From contig JAURGS010000078.1 in NCBI GenBank assembly GCA_030833685.1, positions 1 to 9,990 on the forward strand: DNA of 9,990 bases, in the 5' to 3' direction. Shown here piece by piece: positions 5,905 through 9,990 of this stretch. The stretch comes from Rhodoferax sp. (GTDB lineage Bacteria > Pseudomonadota > Gammaproteobacteria > Burkholderiales > Burkholderiaceae_C). The notes below the pieces were generated by a model. That model did not search any database and was not told the origin of the DNA. It saw only the letters and a list, made by a program, of their open reading frames with translations. Position numbers and translations under genes: made by a program. Numbering within the stretch: the first letter of the stretch is position 1; each line of letters begins with the position of its first letter.

Positions 5905-7676
5905 AGATGATCAGTGCAAAGCAGTTGCAGAAATTCGCTGAACGCTTCGACCGCCAGTTGCATGTCGTCACTGGTGGTGGACTCCAGCGGGTTGTGGCTG
6001 ATGCCAGCGTTCTCACCGCGCACAAAAAGCATGGCCTGGGGCATGATCTGGTGCAGCTTCATGGCGTCGTGGCCAGCGCCACTGGGCATGCGGTGAATCG
6101 GCAAGCCCAACTCGGCCACGGCTTGTTCCCAACGGCTTTGCAGCCCAGCATCACTGGGCGCGGCAGCCGCACGCACCGTTTCTTCCCACTCGCATCGAAC
6201 GCCGCGTTCTGAACAAATATCGCGCAAGCGTTGCAATATGTCGTGCGACAGTGCATCGCGTTGGGCGTCGCTGGGTGCGCGCATGTCCAGTGAAAACAGG
6301 CAACGCCCAGGCACGACGTTGATTGACCCATTGGGTACCTGCCATTGCCCGATTGTGGCCACCAGGTTTGCCTCCTGGGCTGCGCGTTGCTCAAGGTAAA
6401 CGCTGAGTTCAGCCACAGCGGCGGCCGCGTCCCGGCGGCGATTCATGGGGGTGGTGCCCGCATGACTGGCCATACCAGTCACCTCGCACTGCAGCCGCAC
6501 GCTGCCGTTGATGGAGGTCACTACGCCCAGCGGTCGGTTCATCTCATTGAGCACAGGACCCTGTTCAATATGAACTTCAACAAAGCCCAGGTAGTCTGAA
6601 GGCTTGCGCTGCAGTCCGGCAATGGCTTGGGGGTCCAGGCCAGCACGTTGCATGGCCTGCAGCATTGAAACGCCATCGGCGTCAGTTTGGCTCAACCAGG
6701 CTGTATCAAAGTCGCCAACCAAGGCCGAGGAGCCCAGAAAGGTAGCCGGGTAGCGTTGCCCTTCTTCCTCAGCAAACGCCACCAGTTCAATGTGAAAAGG
6801 CAGCCGAGTCTGGCGCCGTTTTAGCGCCTGCACAGCTGCGATGACAACAAAAATACCCAGTCGCCCGTCGTAGCGGCCCGCGTTACGCACGGTGTCGTAG
6901 TGGCTGCCGCTCAGCAGCGTTTTGCCGTCTGGATTGGAGCCAAGGTAGCGCGCAACCACGTTGCCGACTGCGTCGATGTGTACCTCATCAAATCCACAGG
7001 CTTGCATGCGCTCTGATATCTCTTTGGCGCAGGCCTGGTGCGCTTGGCTTAGGTAAGTGACGGTCAGCTCACCGCGGGCTGCGTAGTCGGGCTCACTGTA
7101 CTGGGCCAGACTTTGATGCCAGTCCCAAACTTCATCACCCAAGGCACTGTTGCACGCGAACAAGTCCTTGAGGCGGATTTCAGCGATGCGGTGGATGTTG
7201 CGCAGGCACTCTTGCATCTCAAAGTCGGGGTGTCCCTGCACGCGACGCGCCAGCGTGGCAATGATTTGTGTGCGTGACAGGCCAGTGCCGCGGGGTCCCC
7301 GCACCGCCAAAATAAAAGGCCAGCCAAACTTTTCCTTGTAGCGCGCGTTGAGTGTTTGCAGCGTTTCAAATTCTTCAGGTGAACAGGCAGTGAGCCCGGC
7401 CGTCTGCTGCTCGTGGGTGGACTCTGCTGTGAGCGTCTTACTCACCATGGCGCGTCCAGCCAGCTCAGGGTGGGCGCAAATCAGCTTGAGCTGTTGGTCA
7501 TGCGGCGCGTGAGTGACCTCGTCGGCCATCGCTGCTTTCAGTGCTGCAAGCGAAGCGAAGGGTCGCTTGGCCAACGCGCCCTGTGCAATCCAGGCAGAGT
7601 GTTCGTAGATGCCCCCAAGCCAGGCAAGAGCCTGATCGCTTGGGGCGCTGTTGAGTTGTTCCAGCGTCAGGGCCAT
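5901..7676 (-). CDS. Fused OHCU decarboxylase (UraD) - allantoate amidohydrolase (AllC)
   Basis: Two-domain enzyme of the urate pathway, 591 residues from ATG 7676. The N-terminal domain (about 1-175) is OHCU decarboxylase, which makes S-allantoin: MALTLEQLN start, ICAHPELAG (67-74) with the catalytic His69 and Glu71, THEQQTAGL (87-95), and KFGWPFILAVRG (116-127). The C-terminal domain (about 185-591) is an M20-type allantoate amidohydrolase (allantoate -> ureidoglycine + NH3 + CO2): SGSHYDTV (His259, Asp261), GRYDGRLG (bridging Asp270), AFAEEEGQRY (Glu303-305), EVHIEQGP (His369), GMASHAGTTP (His405) and GISHNPLE (His561). All metal and catalytic residues appear present. An upstream ATG at 7691 (+5 residues) would overlap puuE by 11 nt, and one at 7754 would overlap it by 74 nt. 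I chose 7676, 4 nt after the puuE stop, because the N-terminus then matches UraD. There is no strong Shine-Dalgarno site, so coupling to puuE is likely. Confidence 0.93.
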   Translation of the reverse strand: MALTLEQLNSAPSDQALAWLGGIYEHSAWIAQGALAKRPFASLAALKAAMADEVTHAPHDQQLKLICAHPELAGRAMVSKTLTAESTHEQQTAGLTACSPEEFETLQTLNARYKEKFGWPFILAVRGPRGTGLSRTQIIATLARRVQGHPDFEMQECLRNIHRIAEIRLKDLFACNSALGDEVWDWHQSLAQYSEPDYAARGELTVTYLSQAHQACAKEISERMQACGFDEVHIDAVGNVVARYLGSNPDGKTLLSGSHYDTVRNAGRYDGRLGIFVVIAAVQALKRRQTRLPFHIELVAFAEEEGQRYPATFLGSSALVGDFDTAWLSQTDADGVSMLQAMQRAGLDPQAIAGLQRKPSDYLGFVEVHIEQGPVLNEMNRPLGVVTSINGSVRLQCEVTGMASHAGTTPMNRRRDAAAAVAELSVYLEQRAAQEANLVATIGQWQVPNGSINVVPGRCLFSLDMRAPSDAQRDALSHDILQRLRDICSERGVRCEWEETVRAAAAPSDAGLQSRWEQAVAELGLPIHRMPSGAGHDAMKLHQIMPQAMLFVRGENAGISHNPLESTTSDDMQLAVEAFSEFLQLLCTDHL

Positions 7677-7680
7677 GGGC

Positions 7681-8631
7681 TTAGTCTGCATAGGGGTGAA
7701 CAGCGTGCCAGTGCTGTGCAATGTCAATGCGCCGGGCCACCCAAACGTGATCATGCAAACTGAGGTGGTCCAAAAAACGCTGCAAGGCCGTGATGCGGCC
7801 AGGCCGGCCCAGCAAACGGCAGTGCATGCCCACGCTCATCATTTTGGGCGCATTCTCACCGTCGGGATCGCCCTCGGCGTACAGCGCATCAAACGTATCT
7901 TTCAGGTATTGAAAGAACGGGTCGGCATGGGAGTAGCCCTGTGGCAAGGCAAAGCGCATGTCATTGCAGTCCAGGGTATAGGGCACGATCAGCTGCGGCA
8001 CGATGGCGCCGTCGGATTTGCGCACCTTCATCCAGAAAGGCAGGTCGTCGCCGTAGTAATCGCTGTCGTAGGCAAAGCCGCCATAGTCCGCAACCAGCCG
8101 GTGGGTGTTGGGGCTGTCGCGCCCGGTGTACCAACCTAAGGGGCGCTCTCCCATCAGGCTGGTCATGATGCCCATGGCTTGTTGCATGTGCTCGCGCTCA
8201 ATTTGCTCGTCCACCCCTTGGTAATGGATCCACTTCAAGCCGTGGCAAGCTACATCGTGCCCAAGGGATTGAATGGCCGAGCAAAGCTCAGGGTGTTTTT
8301 GCAGGGCGGTGGCCACACCAAAGACCGTCAGCGGAAGTTTGCGCTTTTCAAACTCGCGCAGGATTCGCCAAACACCGGCACGTGAGCCGTATTCGTATAT
8401 GCCCTCCATGCTCATGTGGCGCGCTTCGTAGGCCGCGGGGTTGAACATCTCAGAGAGGAACTGTTCGCTGGCTTTGTCGCCATGCAAAACACTGTTTTCG
8501 CCGCCTTCTTCGTAATTGAGCACAAACTGGACGGCGACACGCGCCTGGCCCGGCCAGCGCGCATGCGGCACTTGGCGTCCGTACCCGATCAGGTCACGGG
8601 GATAGTCGGCAGTGCTGTCGTAGTGGGCCAT
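7681..8631 (-). CDS. puuE: Allantoinase PuuE (polysaccharide-deacetylase fold)
   Basis: Cytoplasmic allantoinase of 316 residues that hydrolyses (S)-allantoin to allantoate. It belongs to the NodB/polysaccharide-deacetylase superfamily, not the zinc-dependent cyclic amidohydrolases (AllB), and characterised PuuE is reported not to need a metal. Diagnostic segments are RDLIGYGRQVPHARWPG (12-28), FVLNYEEGGENSVLHGD (36-52), GHDVACHGLKWIHY (124-137), WYTGRDSPNTHRLVADYGGF (167-186) and GMHCRLLGRPGR (268-279). The length is as expected and nothing appears damaged. The ATG at 8629-8631 has GGAG about 11 nt upstream, a rather long spacing. It is the second gene of the operon, 22 nt after the GntR regulator and touching the UraD-AllC fusion gene, whose two domains carry out the steps before and after it. 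Confidence 0.95.
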   Translation of the reverse strand: MAHYDSTADYPRDLIGYGRQVPHARWPGQARVAVQFVLNYEEGGENSVLHGDKASEQFLSEMFNPAAYEARHMSMEGIYEYGSRAGVWRILREFEKRKLPLTVFGVATALQKHPELCSAIQSLGHDVACHGLKWIHYQGVDEQIEREHMQQAMGIMTSLMGERPLGWYTGRDSPNTHRLVADYGGFAYDSDYYGDDLPFWMKVRKSDGAIVPQLIVPYTLDCNDMRFALPQGYSHADPFFQYLKDTFDALYAEGDPDGENAPKMMSVGMHCRLLGRPGRITALQRFLDHLSLHDHVWVARRIDIAQHWHAVHPYAD

Positions 8632-8653
8632 GGTGGGTTGCTCTCCAAAACAT

Positions 8654-9334
8654 TCAGGGCCAGGTGCTTGCTGGCAGGGGGGTTTTGCCGCTCTTTTCTT
8701 TGTGCCATGTGAGGCTGTCGAGCACGTGGTCCAGGTGCTGGGCCATCAGCGCAGTTGCCGTGTCGACATCGCCGGCCGCCATGGCGTCCACCAGCGCCTC
8801 ATGTTCGTCCACCGAGTGCCCGGCGTCGTCAGTGGATTGGTACATCAGCGTGATCAAGGCGCAGCGAGAGATCAAGTCGCCGAGCACCTCGGCCAGGACC
8901 TTGTCGCCCATTAGATTGGCCATCACCACGTGAAAATCGCCCAACATTTCGCTGCGCCCGGTCAAATCGGGCCCACTCAAGGCCGCACGCTCAAGCTTCA
9001 GATGCTGGCGCAAGGCTTTGATCTGCAAAGGCTTGACTTGAGAGACGAATTTGCGCGTCATCTCCAGCTCAAGAAGGCGTCGAAGCGCAAAGACCTGACG
9101 GGCTTCTTGCGGCGAGGGCGCTGCCACAAAGGCGCCACGCGCTGGCTCCATGGTGATGAGCCGCTTTTGCGACAATCTAAATAGCGCCTGGCGTACCAAG
9201 GTGCGCGACACCCCAAAGTGGTCCGCCAGTCTTTGTTCGCCCAGCTTGGCGCCGGGCGCTAATTGATGGTCGACAATGGCCTGCGTGATCGCAGCGACAA
9301 TGATGCTCGTGGGGGTCTGGTTCATGATGCGCAT
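8654..9334 (-). CDS. GntR-family transcriptional regulator, FCD (FadR-like) subgroup
   Basis: DNA-binding repressor or activator of 226 residues from ATG 9334. The N-terminal winged helix (about 8-72) contains GAKLGEQRLADHFGVSRTLV (28-47) and the wing LITMEPARGAFVA (59-71), the classical GntR pattern. The C-terminal all-helical FCD ligand domain (about 78-210) has DFH (133-135), DEHEALVDAMAAGD (176-189) and QHLDHVLDSL (199-208), with the histidines (135, 178, 200) that often bind a metal beside the effector. As first gene of a purine operon facing uraH/puuD, it probably senses a pathway intermediate such as urate or allantoin; this is inferred from position. ATG 9325 (MNQTPTS) is an equally possible start. 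An upstream extension to 9400 is unlikely because it would begin upstream of the likely promoter. No clear Shine-Dalgarno site precedes either ATG. Autoregulation is suggested by the palindrome at 9368-9379. Confidence 0.9.
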   Translation of the reverse strand: MRIMNQTPTSIIVAAITQAIVDHQLAPGAKLGEQRLADHFGVSRTLVRQALFRLSQKRLITMEPARGAFVAAPSPQEARQVFALRRLLELEMTRKFVSQVKPLQIKALRQHLKLERAALSGPDLTGRSEMLGDFHVVMANLMGDKVLAEVLGDLISRCALITLMYQSTDDAGHSVDEHEALVDAMAAGDVDTATALMAQHLDHVLDSLTWHKEKSGKTPLPASTWP

Positions 9335-9361
9335 GGCTGTTGCGGCATGATAGCGTAAGAG

Positions 9362-9385
9362 AAAAAAATTGTATACAGTTTTTCT
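9362..9385. promoter_or_regulatory. Likely GntR/FCD operator (GTATAC palindrome)
   Basis: ATTGTATACAGT (9368-9379) contains the perfect palindrome TGTATACA and fits the general GT-N(2)-AC operator pattern of FadR-type GntR regulators. The flanking A-run and T-run extend it to a 24-bp near-palindrome (9362-9385, 9 of 12 base pairs symmetric including the core). It covers the -10 element of the leftward promoter and lies 39 nt upstream of uraH, so one bound dimer could control both directions. Confidence 0.6.
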
Positions 9386-9400
9386 GGATTGTTCTGACAA
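9372..9400 (-). promoter_or_regulatory. Likely sigma70 promoter of the gntR-puuE-uraD/allC-M20 operon
   Basis: On the minus strand TTGTCA (9400-9395) is followed after exactly 17 nt by TGTATA (9377-9372), matching five of six -35 bases and four of six -10 bases of the sigma70 consensus. Transcription would start near 9365, leaving about 30 nt of leader before the ATG at 9334. This supports the short form of the regulator over a start at 9400. Confidence 0.6.
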
Positions 9401-9410
9401 AAATGCGAAT

Positions 9411-9414
9411 GGAG
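9411..9414 (+). promoter_or_regulatory. uraH ribosome binding site
   Basis: GGAG lies 10 nt before the ATG at 9425. The spacing is slightly long but it is the only Shine-Dalgarno match. A second AGG right before ATG is too close to serve. Confidence 0.45.
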
Positions 9415-9424
9415 TGGCTTAGGT

Positions 9425-9778
9425 ATGGGCCTGAGCACGCACGTTCTTGACACCATGCACGGTTGCCCGGCTGCCGGCATGCGGGTAACCTTGTTTGCCT
9501 TGGACGGTGAGGGCGCTACGCCGATCAAATCCGTCATCCTTAACGCTGATGGCCGAAACCCCGACGGCTTGATGATTGCCCATGACCAAATGCGTGTTGG
9601 TCGTTTCCGGCTGGTGTTTCACGTGGCATCCTATTTCTCTGACCGGGGCGTGCAGTTACCAGAACCCAATTTTTTGCAGGAAGTGCCGATCGACTTCGGC
9701 ATTGCGCAGGCCGAGCAGCATTACCACGTGCCGCTGCTCGTTAGCCCCTGGAGTTACAGCACGTACCGTGGCTCATGA
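9425..9778 (+). CDS. uraH: 5-hydroxyisourate hydrolase (transthyretin-related protein)
   Basis: Hydrolyses 5-hydroxyisourate, the product of urate oxidation, to OHCU, the substrate of the UraD domain encoded on the other strand. The 117-residue length is typical, and with no signal peptide the enzyme is cytoplasmic. The family's active-site residues are visible: His6 in LSTHVLDT, Arg44 in ADGR, His101 in HYHVPLL, and the C-terminal tetrapeptide Tyr-Arg-Gly-Ser (114-117) that marks HIU hydrolases off from transthyretins. The gene starts at ATG 9425 and is transcribed away from the gntR-puuE operon, towards puuD. The divergent 90-nt region it shares with gntR contains the likely operator. Confidence 0.96.
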   Translation: MGLSTHVLDTMHGCPAAGMRVTLFALDGEGATPIKSVILNADGRNPDGLMIAHDQMRVGRFRLVFHVASYFSDRGVQLPEPNFLQEVPIDFGIAQAEQHYHVPLLVSPWSYSTYRGS

Positions 9779-9951
9779 TGCGCTGGTGTGCAGCAGGCGT
9801 TCGCCGGGCAACACGGTTTATGCCAGGTGCCCAGGCCGGCGGGCGCTGGCGGGGCCAATCTTGTCGCACTGGGGTTCTCGCCCTTGCATCCAAGTGCGTT
9901 GCTAGCCCTGGGCCGCTGTGGCTCTATAAATAGACAAATCAGAGAACCGTC
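9779..9951 (+). other. GC-rich gap between uraH and puuD, with a possible weak promoter
   Basis: This 173-nt stretch separates uraH from the puuD start. TATAAA at 9925-9930 resembles a -10 box about 22 nt before the puuD ATG, but no good -35 lies 16-18 nt upstream (TTGCTA at 9899-9904 is 20 nt away). A small frame beginning ATGATG at 9775, overlapping the uraH stop, runs for 52 codons to a TAG at 9931. It is rich in Arg, Trp and Cys and I recognise nothing in it. No terminator hairpin with a T-run is seen, so uraH and puuD could share a transcript. Confidence 0.3.
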
Positions 9952-9990
9952 ATGGAAGCCTATTTGCTCGATTGGGCTAATCTTCTGTTG
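9952..9990 (+). CDS. puuD: Urate hydroxylase PuuD, first 13 codons (cut by window end)
   Basis: The ATG at 9952 begins MEAYLLDWANLLL and stays open to the right edge. This start closely resembles the N-terminus of PuuD, the membrane-anchored urate hydroxylase with a C-terminal cytochrome c domain that turns urate into 5-hydroxyisourate. Being next to uraH, the following step, supports the call. Only a weak purine stretch (AGAGAA, 9941-9946) serves as ribosome binding site. With 13 codons visible the identification rests on memory of the family's N-terminus plus context, so the rest of the gene must be seen to confirm it. Confidence 0.7.
   Translation, partial: MEAYLLDWANLLL

Noticed and set aside
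5775..6212. 145-codon frame on the plus strand across the M20 / UraD-AllC junction
   Set aside because: Antisense across two well-supported genes; composition looks non-coding.
7651..8139. 162-codon frame on the plus strand opposite puuE
   Set aside because: Antisense to a diagnostic allantoinase; its own product shows no family pattern.
9335..9400. Longer regulator starting at 9400 (22 extra residues)
   Set aside because: It would begin at or upstream of the likely promoter and operator, and the extra residues do not belong to the GntR fold.

Overview
The window looks like chromosomal DNA of a betaproteobacterium, most probably Burkholderiales (Comamonadaceae-like). That is an inference from the moderately high GC content, the gene families and the gene order; there is no rRNA or marker gene to prove it. 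Coding density is high. I see no mobile element, CRISPR array, tRNA or rRNA.

Right half (about 4650-9990): a urate-degradation locus built around a divergent regulatory region at 9335-9424. Rightward run uraH (5-hydroxyisourate hydrolase) and, cut by the window edge, the first 13 codons of what looks like puuD (membrane urate hydroxylase). Leftward run a GntR/FCD regulator, puuE (cofactor-independent allantoinase), a two-domain UraD-AllC fusion (OHCU decarboxylase + allantoate amidohydrolase) and a divergent M20-family hydrolase. Spacings are 22 nt, about 4 nt and a 4-nt GTGA overlap, so these four are very likely one operon. Together the genes cover urate -> 5-hydroxyisourate -> OHCU -> allantoin -> allantoate -> ureidoglycine. 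The later steps to glyoxylate are not in the window, unless the M20 hydrolase supplies one. A near-palindrome centred on GTATAC sits on the -10 of a good sigma70-type promoter for the regulator operon and is the likely operator.

Middle (2442-4650): on the same strand, a glutathione S-transferase with a strong ribosome binding site, then a long-chain chromate transporter (chrA). The gaps (83, 47 and 57 nt) are short enough for read-through but looser than in the purine operon. Two small inverted repeats lie in them.

Left (1-2441): a COG1092-type (RlmI-like) class I methyltransferase and an SDR oxidoreductase are coupled with only 2 nt between them. They converge on the 3' part of a MATE-family efflux transporter on the + strand, which runs in from beyond the left edge.

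Most notable: the UraD-AllC fusion joins steps 3 and 5 of the pathway while step 4 (PuuE) is a separate protein encoded just upstream. The M20 hydrolase coupled to it has lost two residues that normally bind metal in its family. No wholly new system is evident; the M20 enzyme is the best candidate for an undescribed activity.
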